Positions 50,880-59,623 of a stretch of 64,000 nt of DNA are shown piece by piece. Origin of the DNA: a virus. The position numbers and the translations under genes were made by a program. Location: positions 117,935 to 181,934 of IMG/VR virus record IMGVR_UViG_3300020463_002275; one strand, written 5' to 3'. How positions within the stretch are numbered: position 1 is the stretch's first letter; each line of letters starts with the position of its first letter. The notes below the pieces were generated by a model. It was not told the DNA's origin. It searched no databases and worked only from the letters and a program-made list of their open reading frames with translations.

Positions 50880-52136
50880 ATGGCAAACATACTTAACGGA
50901 TTTTTAAACAACGTTTTCCAGGGAGCATTAAATCCTGGAGGTAATTTAAAAGATTACCAACATGCTTCACGACTATTTGTTGATGATGGTATGCGCCTTG
51001 CACCCAAGACAAAGTTCTTATATCATTGTGTATTCGAACTAAGCGATGAAGCACAAAAAGTTATTCCACAACTAGATCAAAGACACAAGCAAGAAATAAA
51101 CATGCTTGTTAAGTCAGTAGATTTACCTAAGTTTAGTATACAAACAGCAACTAAAAATATGTACAATCGAAAAAAGAACTTACAAACTAGTATTGAATAT
51201 GATCCAGTGAACATTACTTTCCATGACGATAATATGGGATTGACCACAACACTCATGGAAGCATACTATAGGTTCTATTTTAGAGACGGCAATCATCGTA
51301 GCGAAGGAGTAAATCCGCCATATAATCCTAGAAATACATATGGTAATTCAATTCAACAAAATTATAGATACGGTTTAGACAACGATCATAAAACACCTTT
51401 CTTTAATAAAATAACAATCTATCAAATGGCTAGACATGAATACTTAGGATATACATTAGTTAATCCTATGATTACTGGTCTTACACACGACCAAATGGAT
51501 AGTGCAGATAATAACACACCCTCACAAAACCAAATTAGTATTGCTTATGAAGCAGTATTTTACAGCAGAGGACCAGTAGGAGAAAATAGTCCTAAAGGAT
51601 TTGCTACAGCACATTACGATAAAACACCTAGTCCATTAACAATTGGTGGTGGCGGTACTAGCAGTTTATTTGGAGGCGGCGGAGTAATTGGCGGCATTAG
51701 TGACGTTCTTGGAGATATTGCTGGTGGTACATTTAATTTAGGTACAGCATTAACAGCATTTAATACATTTAAAAACGCAAAGTCATTATCAAAAGAAGGA
51801 CTGCGTGAAGAAGGATTTAATATTTTAAAAGGTGCAATCACAAACATAGGTAAAGAGAACGTTGGCGGATTAAGTAATATTAATATACCTAAATCATCAG
51901 GTAACGGAGGTAGTGCGTCAGTGACAAATACAAACGGTGGAACAGTTGATACAAGTTCGTTAATATATGGACAGAGAATAAACCAAGCGGCCGCTAATAA
52001 TAATACATCTGCAGGTGTTAATTCAAGTAGTAGTTCTTTAGATGCTTTTGGCGGTGCTGGAGCGAATGTAGGTACTTCTACATCAGTTGGTTCTAGTTCA
52101 GGATCAACATTACAAGCAGAAAGAAATGGACCATAA
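50880..52136 (+). CDS. Tail tube-fold protein (tube-associated or baseplate initiator-like)
   Basis: 418 residues. Residues ~25-240 follow the gp19-type pattern: YQHASRLFVDDGMRLAPKTK, FLYHCVFEL, NMLVKSVDLPKFSI, YDPVNITFHDDNMG, ISIAYEAVFYSRG. From ~250 to the end the chain is Gly/Ser/Asn-rich and low in complexity (GGGGTSSLFGGGGVIGGI, SSSSLDAFGGAG). It might be the T4 gp48/gp54-type tube cap or initiator, but that could not be settled by eye. The late promoter box stands 5 nt before the ATG. Shares one base with the next gene. Confidence 0.65.
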   Translation: MANILNGFLNNVFQGALNPGGNLKDYQHASRLFVDDGMRLAPKTKFLYHCVFELSDEAQKVIPQLDQRHKQEINMLVKSVDLPKFSIQTATKNMYNRKKNLQTSIEYDPVNITFHDDNMGLTTTLMEAYYRFYFRDGNHRSEGVNPPYNPRNTYGNSIQQNYRYGLDNDHKTPFFNKITIYQMARHEYLGYTLVNPMITGLTHDQMDSADNNTPSQNQISIAYEAVFYSRGPVGENSPKGFATAHYDKTPSPLTIGGGGTSSLFGGGGVIGGISDVLGDIAGGTFNLGTALTAFNTFKNAKSLSKEGLREEGFNILKGAITNIGKENVGGLSNINIPKSSGNGGSASVTNTNGGTVDTSSLIYGQRINQAAANNNTSAGVNSSSSSLDAFGGAGANVGTSTSVGSSSGSTLQAERNGP

Positions 52137-52504
52137 TGGCAAATGGCAGTTACAAATTAGAACCTAGCGATAGTTCATCAGAAGTAAAAGAATTTTTTGA
52201 CAAATACTTTACAGATCCAATATCTTACAGTGCAACACAAGTTGATTCAGTAGTAGGTTTTTTTCTTAAAAGAGGATTTGAAGAAAGTTCAGCAACTGGC
52301 GTTGCAACGGTTTTATTACAACAAGCAAAAATAGATAATGTAAATGTTTACACTTTGCTTGACACACTAAAAGGTTTAGATGATGTAAAAATTAGTGGGT
52401 TAGTTGGAGAAATTGTTAACTACAATAGATCTAAAGTTAGTGTAATAGGATTCAAAACAGATAACACTATAACTAGACAAGAATCACGCAACATAGTGGT
52501 ATAG
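52136..52504 (+). CDS. Virion-associated protein of unknown function
   Basis: 122 residues, acidic to neutral and mainly helical (SEVKEFFDKYFTDP, VDSVVGFFLKRGFEESSATG, VATVLLQQAKIDNVNVYTLL). The last 25 residues end in a polar strand region. It starts on the base shared with the tube-fold gene (TAATG) and is followed after 4 nt by gp4. A structural or assembly role is suggested by the late operon. The family was not recognised. Confidence 0.6.
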   Translation: MANGSYKLEPSDSSSEVKEFFDKYFTDPISYSATQVDSVVGFFLKRGFEESSATGVATVLLQQAKIDNVNVYTLLDTLKGLDDVKISGLVGEIVNYNRSKVSVIGFKTDNTITRQESRNIVV

Positions 52505-52508
52505 ATCC

Positions 52509-52946
52509 ATGGGACGCTTTGCTCAAGGAAAATATAACCTTAAAAATCCAGACAAGTATATAGGCAATAGAACTCCTACTTATAGAAGTAGTTGGGAATT
52601 TGCTTTTATGAAAATGTGTGATGAACATGCTTATATTCAAGCATGGGCTAGTGAAGCAGTAAAAATTCCTTATAGAAATCCATTAACAGGCAAGCATACA
52701 ATATATGTGCCAGATTTTTTTATTGCATATGCAAACAAAAATGGTAGTAGAAAAGTTGAAATAATAGAAGTCAAGCCAGAAAATCAAACACTAAAAGAAA
52801 AACTAGGACGTAGTAAACATAACCAAGCATCTTGGATTGTAAACCAAGCAAAATGGGAAGCCGCTAGAGCATGGTGTAAACAAAAAGGAATGTATTTTAG
52901 AATAGTTACCGAGCAAGATATCTTCCATAGCGGAAGGAGACGATAA
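52509..52946 (+). CDS. 4: Head completion protein gp4 (TnsA-like nuclease fold)
   Basis: 145 residues; T4 gp4 is 150. FAQGKYNLKNPDKYIGNRTP, YRSSWEFAFMKMCDEHAYIQ, WASEAVKIPYRNPLTGK, YVPDFFIAY and KVEIIEVKPENQT match the T4 order (YRSSWE..FM, W.SE...PY.NP..GK, PDF). The PDF...E-x-K triad (Asp, Glu, Lys) is that of a restriction/TnsA-type nuclease. gp4 acts at the end of head filling, possibly trimming DNA before neck attachment. Shares one base with the next gene. Confidence 0.88.
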   Translation: MGRFAQGKYNLKNPDKYIGNRTPTYRSSWEFAFMKMCDEHAYIQAWASEAVKIPYRNPLTGKHTIYVPDFFIAYANKNGSRKVEIIEVKPENQTLKEKLGRSKHNQASWIVNQAKWEAARAWCKQKGMYFRIVTEQDIFHSGRRR

Positions 52947-53575
52947 TGAATTTAGCAGAATACAAATCAAAAATGTTTGATATAGCAAACCGTCATCACA
53001 AAAAAGCAAGGGGTGCAAAATATATTAGACAATGGGATATACACTATCCAGAAAAAGAATACATGGTTAAAAAAGCAGAAGAGTTTGGTATGCTGAAAGA
53101 TGTAAAGACAGCAGTTGATATAGGTACTGGTGTAGGAATGTTGCCATACTTGCTCATGCAAAAAGGTATACATGTTGAAGCAACTGATGTCGACGAAGAA
53201 CAAACAGGTCCAATGTACAAACAATGCTGTGATATCATAAATTTGAAAAGACACCATTTGTGGATTGACAATGGTAAGCCTATGGACTTTCCGGGCAAAT
53301 ATGATTTGTTTATTGCTAGTAGGACATGCTTTGATAGAGAGTGTTTACCACCAGGAGAACTATTTGACTGGAAGTTTTTCTTTAATGATGTATTTCAATA
53401 TGTAGATAAAGTGTTTATCAAAACAAATAATGCAGGAAGTGGTAAAGGATATCCTGAGTACTTACTTCCTTATTTGTACAATCCAGCAGGCGAAGGACTA
53501 GGCAAACCATTCAGAGCATGGTATATACACATAACTAAAGAAAAATGGGAGCAAGACCCTAACTCTGCTAAATAA
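52946..53575 (+). CDS. Class I SAM-dependent methyltransferase-like protein
   Basis: 209 residues. Motif I is AVDIGTGVGMLPYLLMQKG and the acidic residue of motif II is in HVEATDVDEEQTG. A later YDLFIASRTCFDRECLPPGE fits motif IV, without an NPPY-type nucleobase motif. It is placed between gp4 and the terminase small subunit, and overlaps gp4 by one base. The substrate (protein, small molecule or sugar) cannot be told from the sequence. A second methyltransferase-like gene lies at 63377. Confidence 0.75.
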   Translation: MNLAEYKSKMFDIANRHHKKARGAKYIRQWDIHYPEKEYMVKKAEEFGMLKDVKTAVDIGTGVGMLPYLLMQKGIHVEATDVDEEQTGPMYKQCCDIINLKRHHLWIDNGKPMDFPGKYDLFIASRTCFDRECLPPGELFDWKFFFNDVFQYVDKVFIKTNNAGSGKGYPEYLLPYLYNPAGEGLGKPFRAWYIHITKEKWEQDPNSAK

Positions 53576-53600
53576 TAGTAGCAGTTAATGTGAGCATATA

Positions 53601-54104
53601 ATGACAAAGAAATTACAAGATTTATTAGATTTGCCCGATTCTAAAGAAATAATAGACGAAGCATCAGAGCAACAAAAGCAACAGAAAAAATATGAAGTTG
53701 CTGAACAAAAAGAAACTATGCGTGATATTGCAGAGTTTGATAAAATTGCTAGTGCTTTGCCCAGCGTAAAAGGCCTGGGTGAAAAAGCAGATTCTGAACT
53801 TAATGAGATTGCAGATAAAGCAATGCAAAGTTATGAAGATTTAATGGATCTAGGAATGAATGTAGAAAGCAGATATTCTGGTAGAGTATTTGAAGTTGCA
53901 GGTAGTATGCTTAAGACAACATTAGATGCAAAAGTTGCTAAAATGGATAAAAAGTTGAAAATGATTGAATTACAACTCAAAAAAGAGAAATTAGACAAGG
54001 ATTCACCAATAGAAGAAGGTGGAATAGTTAATGGACAAGGTGCTATTGTAACTGATAGGAACAGTCTATTAGCGAAGTTAAAAGACTTGGATAAAGATAA
54101 ATAG
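53601..54104 (+). CDS. 16: Small terminase subunit gp16-like
   Basis: 167 residues; T4 gp16 is 164. It opens with KLQDLLDLPDSKEIIDEAS, similar to the LLDISDLPG start of T4 gp16. A central helix pair (RDIAEFDKIASALPSVKG, ELNEIADKAMQSYEDLMDLG, VFEVAGSMLKTTLDAKVAKM) resembles the oligomerising core, and the charged coiled-coil tail contains KKLKMIELQLKKEKLDKDS. It recognises or primes DNA for packaging with gp17, whose gene is 2 kb downstream. Confidence 0.82.
   Translation: MTKKLQDLLDLPDSKEIIDEASEQQKQQKKYEVAEQKETMRDIAEFDKIASALPSVKGLGEKADSELNEIADKAMQSYEDLMDLGMNVESRYSGRVFEVAGSMLKTTLDAKVAKMDKKLKMIELQLKKEKLDKDSPIEEGGIVNGQGAIVTDRNSLLAKLKDLDKDK
54097..54103 (+). promoter_or_regulatory. Late promoter overlapping the 3' end of gp16
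   Basis: GATAAATAG, 19 nt before the preferred ATG at 54123; AGAGG (54109-54113) is the ribosome site for that start. Confidence 0.55.
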
Positions 54105-54122
54105 TAGTAGAGGATGACCGTC

Positions 54123-54686
54123 ATGAAAACATTTACACAAATATTAACAGAGTCAAAAAAGACTTATGAATTCAAAATTGGAGTGGCAGGCGAAAGAGAA
54201 GAAGGTTTTGAAGAAGCACTTGAAACTTGCTTGAAAAAATTTGACTTAATTAATATGTCAAATGGTAAAAAAACGCCAATACAAGAAAGACCACTAGATT
54301 TTCCACAATTACAAAACATGGAAGTAACATACTATGATGCAGAAGTTGGATATCCAACTACACCACAAGTATTACAAGAATACATTCCAAAATGTTGTCA
54401 TTGTTTACAGAGTCATCTAATTGTAAGAAATGCTAATGATCCAAGAGAAGAATATCAAGCACCAAAAAGCGGTGAACCTTACGAATCAAAACTTGATACT
54501 TTAGAAATGGAACAAGCAGATCCGAAAGCACAAGATCATGTTGCTGGTAACAGAGTAATGGACTTACTCAAAGAGTTAGAAGTAGCAAGAAAAGAACGTA
54601 ACACAGATCCGATGGAAGCGGCGCCTAGAGGCGAAAGTGCTGACATTGATTCATCAGAAAATACTAAAGCAGTTATAGGAGGCTAA
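54123..54686 (+). CDS. Head-assembly associated protein, unknown
   Basis: 187 residues from ATG 54123, chosen because AGAGG lies 9 nt upstream; the in-frame ATG at 54114 is directly adjacent to the AGAGG. The N-terminus MKTFTQILTESKKTYEFKIG recalls the start of T4-like prohead core/scaffold proteins. EEALETCLKKFDLINMSNGK and EVTYYDAEVGYPTTPQVLQE follow, then a CCHC cluster (PKCCHCLQSH), and a charged C-terminus. Possible relation to gp68-type prohead core protein; not certain. Confidence 0.5.
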   Translation: MKTFTQILTESKKTYEFKIGVAGEREEGFEEALETCLKKFDLINMSNGKKTPIQERPLDFPQLQNMEVTYYDAEVGYPTTPQVLQEYIPKCCHCLQSHLIVRNANDPREEYQAPKSGEPYESKLDTLEMEQADPKAQDHVAGNRVMDLLKELEVARKERNTDPMEAAPRGESADIDSSENTKAVIGG

Positions 54687-54687
54687 T

Positions 54688-55599
54688 ATGAAAGATCTAT
54701 TACAGAAACTTACGGACCTAGAGAACACTTTAGATTCTATGGATCCAACACCAAAAGAAGTCAAACAAATTAATGAAGCGGCTTCAATGAGTATTAATAT
54801 GTCAGGTGATACAGCAGATGATGTAGCACGCCTAGCACAAATCATGCGTGACGGCGGAGCACCAGATGCAGGCGAAATGAAGCCAGATATGATGCCACCA
54901 ATGGGACCACCAGAAATGGGAAAAATGCGTGACCTTGTTAAGTTAGCACCACCAATGGACATGGACGGAATGGACGGACCACCAGATATGCCAAGCATGG
55001 GCAAACCAGACATGGATAAAGATGATAAAGATAAACTAATGGGCATGGGTATGGAAGACGATGTTGAAGAAGCAGGATACGACAACTCACCAGAAGAAGA
55101 GTATAAAGATCATCAATACATGACAAGAGACTTATCAGGCGGATTAAATCGTGAGAAGCAACAATATGCAAAAGCACAAGATGGTGATAATGCAATGGCT
55201 GTAGAAGAATTACAAGCCGCTCTAAGAGATGCATTAATCAACAAAATGTCTGAAGGTAAAGAAGTAAAATTACCAAGTGGAAAAGAAATTAAAAAATGTT
55301 CAGATGACGGAATGAGCAAAGCAGATATTGTTAAGAAGTACACAGAAATGGGTTGCAATAAAGAAGAGATAGAAGAACTTTATGCGGCACATTGTATGGG
55401 CGAATCTGTATCAGAAGGCAAATACAAAAAAACTGGTAAAGACGGCGACGGTTCATTTGATGAATCAGGTTGCGTAGGCGAAATGAAAAAACTTAAAGCA
55501 AGCGGATGTAGCAAAACAGAAATGTTTCAAAAAGTACAAGACGGCTACGGTTGCGGCAAAGATAAGTTTGAAAAACTATTCGCGGCACATTGCGGTTAA
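54688..55599 (+). CDS. Acidic Met/Pro-rich virion-associated protein with repeated Cys helices
   Basis: 303 residues. Starts one base after the previous stop, with AGGAGG in the end of that gene. The order is an N-terminal helix (LLQKLTDLENTLDSMDP), ADDVARLAQIMRDGG, then a Met/Pro/Asp-rich linker (~65-125; MMPPMGPPEMGKM, MDMDGMDGPPDMPSMG). Next comes YKDHQYMTRDLSGGLNREKQ followed by GDNAMAVEELQAAL, a motif set I associate with marine T4-like phage proteins of unknown function. It ends with two ~40-residue Cys repeats ending LYAAHC and LFAAHC. No assigned function. Confidence 0.55.
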   Translation: MKDLLQKLTDLENTLDSMDPTPKEVKQINEAASMSINMSGDTADDVARLAQIMRDGGAPDAGEMKPDMMPPMGPPEMGKMRDLVKLAPPMDMDGMDGPPDMPSMGKPDMDKDDKDKLMGMGMEDDVEEAGYDNSPEEEYKDHQYMTRDLSGGLNREKQQYAKAQDGDNAMAVEELQAALRDALINKMSEGKEVKLPSGKEIKKCSDDGMSKADIVKKYTEMGCNKEEIEELYAAHCMGESVSEGKYKKTGKDGDGSFDESGCVGEMKKLKASGCSKTEMFQKVQDGYGCGKDKFEKLFAAHCG

Positions 55600-55618
55600 C
55601 GATATAAGGAGATAAGAT

Positions 55619-56014
55619 ATGCCAATAGTAACAGGAGTAGGAGCAAGACGAGTAACATCAATGGCCAACACAGTTGGCATAATGTATCAACCTAATGCGT
55701 ATTGCTATAAAGTAACAATAGAAAATGCCGCAAACTCAGCAAGAGATTTACGTGCAGAAGACGATGCTGTAGATGAAGCGGCAGAAGCAATTATAAAAGA
55801 ATTAAATCCATTAGCATATTTTATTGTTAATGATGCCAGTGGTGTTATCCATTTAGTAATGGATGCAAGTTATAGTAGTGCTAGTGAACTACAAGCAAGA
55901 ATAAGAATGATTGGTAAAGATCCAGACCCAGCAACTACAACGTCAATTGGACCTAATGACATTGACATTTCAGGTTCTGATGTAGTAGCGGCATCAAGCA
56001 TTACAGTTGCTTAA
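55619..56014 (+). CDS. Small structural protein, unknown
   Basis: 131 residues, AAGGAG upstream. It contains helical ARDLRAEDDAVDEAAEAII and a beta segment LAYFIVNDASGVIHLVMDAS, then YSSASELQARIRMIGKDPDP. Predicted alpha/beta; no active-site motif. Lies between the acidic protein and gp17 and ends just before a strong terminator, closing the gp16-containing transcription unit. Confidence 0.55.
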   Translation: MPIVTGVGARRVTSMANTVGIMYQPNAYCYKVTIENAANSARDLRAEDDAVDEAAEAIIKELNPLAYFIVNDASGVIHLVMDASYSSASELQARIRMIGKDPDPATTTSIGPNDIDISGSDVVAASSITVA

Positions 56015-56028
56015 CCCCCCAACTATTC

Positions 56029-56055
56029 AATAGGGCCTAAGGGCCCTATTTTTTT
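56029..56055 (+). terminator. Rho-independent terminator before gp17
   Basis: AATAGGGCC (56029-56037) pairs perfectly with GGCCCTATT (56042-56050) over a 4-nt loop, followed by seven T. It ends the upstream unit 15 nt before gp17. Confidence 0.92.
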
Positions 56056-56056
56056 C

Positions 56057-56064
56057 ACTAAATA
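56057..56064 (+). promoter_or_regulatory. Variant late promoter for gp17, start codon 5 nt downstream
   Basis: ACTAAATA (T4-type with C at the second position) is followed by TTACT and the ATG at 56070. No Shine-Dalgarno site is present, and the box immediately follows a terminator, so an independent leaderless transcript is expected. Confidence 0.65.
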
Positions 56065-56069
56065 TTACT

Positions 56070-57650
56070 ATGAGCAAATCACTTGACGGCGTTTTAATTA
56101 AAAAAGCCAATAAAAGAGAAACATTTACAAATGAGCAAGTTGAGCAACTATTAAAATGTAGCGACAAAGAAAGAGGCTACGATTTTTTTGCTAGAAACTT
56201 TGCGTATATACAGCATCCTGTAAGAGGCAAATTGCTGTTCGATCCATATGAATATCAAACAAGATTGCTTCAAAGTTATCATGACCATAGATTCAATGTT
56301 AACATGTTGCCTAGACAAACAGGAAAAACTACTTGTGCCGCAATTTATTTGTTGTGGTTTGCTATGTTTGTTCCTGATCAAACTATATTAATTGCCGCAC
56401 ACAAATATACAGGTGCTCAAGAAATTATGCAACGTATTAGATACGGATATGAAATGTGTGCAGATCATATTCGAGCAGGAGTTACAAACTACAATAAAGG
56501 CTCAATAGAATTTGAAAATGGTTCACGTATTGTAAGTGCTACAACAACAGGCAATACAGGACGTGGTATGAGTATATCATTATTATACTGTGACGAGTTT
56601 GCATTTGTGCAACCTAATGTTGCTACAGATTTTTGGACTTCTATATCTCCAACACTAGCAACTGGTGGTCGTGCAATTCTTACAAGCACTCCTAACTCAG
56701 ACGAAGATACATTTGCTACCATATGGAAACAAGCAGAAGATAAATTTGACGAGCATGGCAACGAACAAGAATTAGGTAAAAACGGATTTCATAGTTTTCG
56801 AAGTTACTGGCAAGAACATCCTGACAGAGATGACGTTTGGAAAAAAGAAGAATTAGGACGCATAGGTGAAGAACGGTTCCGACGTGAATACGAATGTGAA
56901 TTTTTAGTTTATGACGAAACATTAATTAATGCAATAAAACTTGCGGCAATGGAAGGTGGTAATCCTATTATTAATATGGGACAAACACGTTGGTATAAAA
57001 AACCTAGTCCAGAGTTTACATATGCAGTAGCACTTGATCCTAGTATGGGAACAGGTGGAGACAATGCCGCTATACAAGTTTTTGAACTACCAAGTTATGA
57101 GCAAATTGCAGAATGGCAACACAATACTACAGCAATTCCAGCACAAATAAGAATAATGACAGATATATGCAAACACATAGAAAAAGAAACAGGCGATCCA
57201 AATACAATTTATTGGAGTGTTGAAAACAACGGATTAGGGGAAGCGGCCTTAATTGTTATAAACGACTTTGGCGAAGAGAATATACCAGGATTGTTTGTGA
57301 GTGAACCTATAAGAAAAGGGCATGTAAGAAAGTTTCGTAAAGGATTTAATACCACACATAGTTCAAAAGTTACTGCTTGTAGTAGACTTAAAACTATGAT
57401 CGAAAATGATAAAATGATATTACACAGCAAACCTTTCATTACTGAACTTAAAAATTACGTAGCAACTGGTTCAAGTTACCAAGCAAAACTAGGGCAAACA
57501 GACGATCTTATAAGTGCAACGCTGTTAGCCATAAGAATGATGGATGTATTAAAGGATTGGGATCCTAGAATCTATGATACTTTTAATCAAGCAGAGCAAC
57601 ATGGTGACTATGTTGAGCCAATGCCAATCTTCGTTACTAACAATTATTGA
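56070..57650 (+). CDS. 17: Large terminase subunit gp17
   Basis: 526 residues; T4 gp17 is 610. The ATPase domain has Walker A LPRQTGKTT (~80-88) and Walker B LLYCDE (~172-177), followed by the coupling motif TSTPN. The RNase H-like nuclease domain begins at YAVALDPSMGTGGDNAA (~320) with catalytic Asp, then VENNGLGEAALIVINDFGE and QTDDLISATLLAIRMM, which supplies the C-terminal acidic residues. Packages DNA into proheads with gp16 and the portal. Its stop TGA overlaps the late promoter of the next gene. Confidence 0.97.
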   Translation: MSKSLDGVLIKKANKRETFTNEQVEQLLKCSDKERGYDFFARNFAYIQHPVRGKLLFDPYEYQTRLLQSYHDHRFNVNMLPRQTGKTTCAAIYLLWFAMFVPDQTILIAAHKYTGAQEIMQRIRYGYEMCADHIRAGVTNYNKGSIEFENGSRIVSATTTGNTGRGMSISLLYCDEFAFVQPNVATDFWTSISPTLATGGRAILTSTPNSDEDTFATIWKQAEDKFDEHGNEQELGKNGFHSFRSYWQEHPDRDDVWKKEELGRIGEERFRREYECEFLVYDETLINAIKLAAMEGGNPIINMGQTRWYKKPSPEFTYAVALDPSMGTGGDNAAIQVFELPSYEQIAEWQHNTTAIPAQIRIMTDICKHIEKETGDPNTIYWSVENNGLGEAALIVINDFGEENIPGLFVSEPIRKGHVRKFRKGFNTTHSSKVTACSRLKTMIENDKMILHSKPFITELKNYVATGSSYQAKLGQTDDLISATLLAIRMMDVLKDWDPRIYDTFNQAEQHGDYVEPMPIFVTNNY

Positions 57651-57656
57651 TAAATA
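57650..57656 (+). promoter_or_regulatory. Late promoter with start codon 5 nt downstream
   Basis: GATAAATA, whose G, A and T are also part of the gp17 TGA stop region, then TTAGC and the ATG at 57662. No Shine-Dalgarno site can be placed after the predicted transcription start. Confidence 0.72.
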
Positions 57657-57661
57657 TTAGC

Positions 57662-59581
57662 ATGAAAGACTTAAATAAAATTGGCGAAGAACTGTTTTCT
57701 AAACTACGTGGTAGGTTCAAAAATATCACGATAGGCAATGAAGAAGGTATTACTACTAATATGCCAGCAGAATCACGTTTTTATGAATTTACATATGGTG
57801 ATCAAGGTGGTAAAGTAAGTGTTAGTTTAGATGAAGATAGTGTTGTTGTAATGTATAGTGAAGACTTATTTGACTCTAACAACGCATCAATGAAAACAAA
57901 ATGGTACGATTTTTTAAAAGAAATGAGAGTATTTGCCAAGAAAAGAATGTTAAACTTTGAAGTAAGAGACATACAAAAGTCTAACTTAGAAAAGAGAGAT
58001 TACAAATTCTTATCTAATAAGAACGGAGATAACACCATGACAGAATCAACGATGTATGGAACTAGCAAAACTAGTTACCAGAATATAGCAGATGCAAGAA
58101 TTTGTGTCAAGCATAGCGAAAACATAAACCAAGAACTAGCAGGCGGACGCTCACAAAAGATTGGAAGCATTTATATTGAAAGTGCAAACGGCGAACGTTT
58201 TAAATATCCATACAAACATTTGAATGGTGCTAGAGCGATGGCAATGCACGTAGCAGAAGGCGGCAACATGTACGATGACTTTGGCAAGCACATTGTTGGG
58301 TTATCAGAAGAAATGAACAAACTACGTAAGTTCAAAACATATATGTCAAGAAGCAGTGTCATGGCTGAAGGTCTTGCAGATTATATGGATGTTGTAAACG
58401 AGCGTATTGATACAGTTAAAAACACAGTAGCAAAATTACAAAATAAAAAATATTACAAAGAAGCAACTGACAATTTCCAAAGTGTTGTACTTGAAGAAGT
58501 TCCAGAAGATGTTGCTACAGATTGGACTGCACAACTTACAATCAAACAGTTCAATGAAGAACTTAAAAGTGTGTTCCCTTACATATATAAATTAGTAAGT
58601 GAAGCAAACAAAGTAAAAGAATTAGGACCAGAAGATTTATTAGGTGAAGAACTTAAAGATAAAGAAGATTACATGGCTAAGAAAAAAGCATTGCAAGATA
58701 TTCAAATGAATCCTAACACACACAAAGATAAAAAATTAACGAAAGAACTTATGCGTAAAAAAGCAGAACTAGACGACCAAGGAAAATCCGCAGGATATAA
58801 AGAAGCAGACTCTATGGGAATGAACAAGTATGGACTTGCGGCAGAGAAAAAAGGCGATAAGTTTATCTCATATAGAAACGGTGAAAAAACAGGCGAGTTC
58901 GATTCTATGGAAGAACTTTCAAAACACCAACATGATTTAATTGCAGATGAATCAACTATTCCAACAGAAGCAGACATTGATGCAGGCTTTGAAAACATGA
59001 TGGGCCAATTTGCTGAGAAATCAAAACCAGACTATATTGATATTGACAATGATGGTGACGAAGAAGAGCCTATGACAAAAGCAATTGATGACAAAGAAAA
59101 TGATGACGATGAAGAAGCAGAAGAAGGCAATGCATTTGCTCATGCAGTACGCAAAGCAAAAATGGACGGTAAGAAAAAAGGTGATAAAATAGATCATCCA
59201 GATGATGACGAAGAAGATATCACACTAGAAAAAGAACAAAAAATGCCGTTACCAGAAAAGATTTTATCATTGTTTGATAGAGAAACAGGTGCTTTTCCAA
59301 AAGGCGAAACAGCAGTATTAACAATGGTTGAAAAAGACTATGGTGAAAACTTTATTGAGCCAGCAAAGCAGTTTATTGAAAAAATTATGCAAAAGTATGA
59401 AGATGTAATTACTGGTCCAGCAGTGCAAGAAATGGAAGCAGAGCATGAGCCAGAAAAAGTTACATTGGCTGTTACAGCAGATATAAACGCTTTAAAAAGA
59501 GCGGCAGGCATCGAAGAAACCAAAAGAACGGTATCTACCAACAAAGATTTGTTAAATATCAAAGCATTAGCAGGACTATAA
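57662..59581 (+). CDS. Large acidic virion/prohead-associated protein, unknown
   Basis: 639 residues from ATG 57662 (MKDLNKIGEELF). The upstream TTG at 57647 lies within the late promoter and was rejected. Residues 1-~110 form an alpha/beta domain (VSVSLDEDSVVVMYSEDL, WYDFLKEMRVFAKKRM), followed by a second segment with SENINQELAGGRSQKIGSIY. The rest is highly charged and helical. Around 458 is DYIDIDNDGDEEEPM, an EF-hand/dockerin-like DxDxDGDxxE acidic loop. The C-terminus is KDLLNIKALAGL. It sits between gp17 and gp32 and was not matched to a T4 gene. Confidence 0.6.
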   Translation: MKDLNKIGEELFSKLRGRFKNITIGNEEGITTNMPAESRFYEFTYGDQGGKVSVSLDEDSVVVMYSEDLFDSNNASMKTKWYDFLKEMRVFAKKRMLNFEVRDIQKSNLEKRDYKFLSNKNGDNTMTESTMYGTSKTSYQNIADARICVKHSENINQELAGGRSQKIGSIYIESANGERFKYPYKHLNGARAMAMHVAEGGNMYDDFGKHIVGLSEEMNKLRKFKTYMSRSSVMAEGLADYMDVVNERIDTVKNTVAKLQNKKYYKEATDNFQSVVLEEVPEDVATDWTAQLTIKQFNEELKSVFPYIYKLVSEANKVKELGPEDLLGEELKDKEDYMAKKKALQDIQMNPNTHKDKKLTKELMRKKAELDDQGKSAGYKEADSMGMNKYGLAAEKKGDKFISYRNGEKTGEFDSMEELSKHQHDLIADESTIPTEADIDAGFENMMGQFAEKSKPDYIDIDNDGDEEEPMTKAIDDKENDDDEEAEEGNAFAHAVRKAKMDGKKKGDKIDHPDDDEEDITLEKEQKMPLPEKILSLFDRETGAFPKGETAVLTMVEKDYGENFIEPAKQFIEKIMQKYEDVITGPAVQEMEAEHEPEKVTLAVTADINALKRAAGIEETKRTVSTNKDLLNIKALAGL

Positions 59582-59623
59582 AGGTCCTACTATAAGTTTT
59601 TTAAGTTTTTCTTCAAAAAAGAC

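Noticed and set aside
57647-57661. TTG at 57647 as the start of the 639-residue protein
   Set aside because: It overlaps the gp17 stop and the late promoter box; ATG 57662 fits the N5 rule.
59572-59600. AGGAC/GTCCT hairpin after the 57662 gene as a terminator
   Set aside because: The stem is only 5 bp and the T-run begins several bases after it, so support is too weak.
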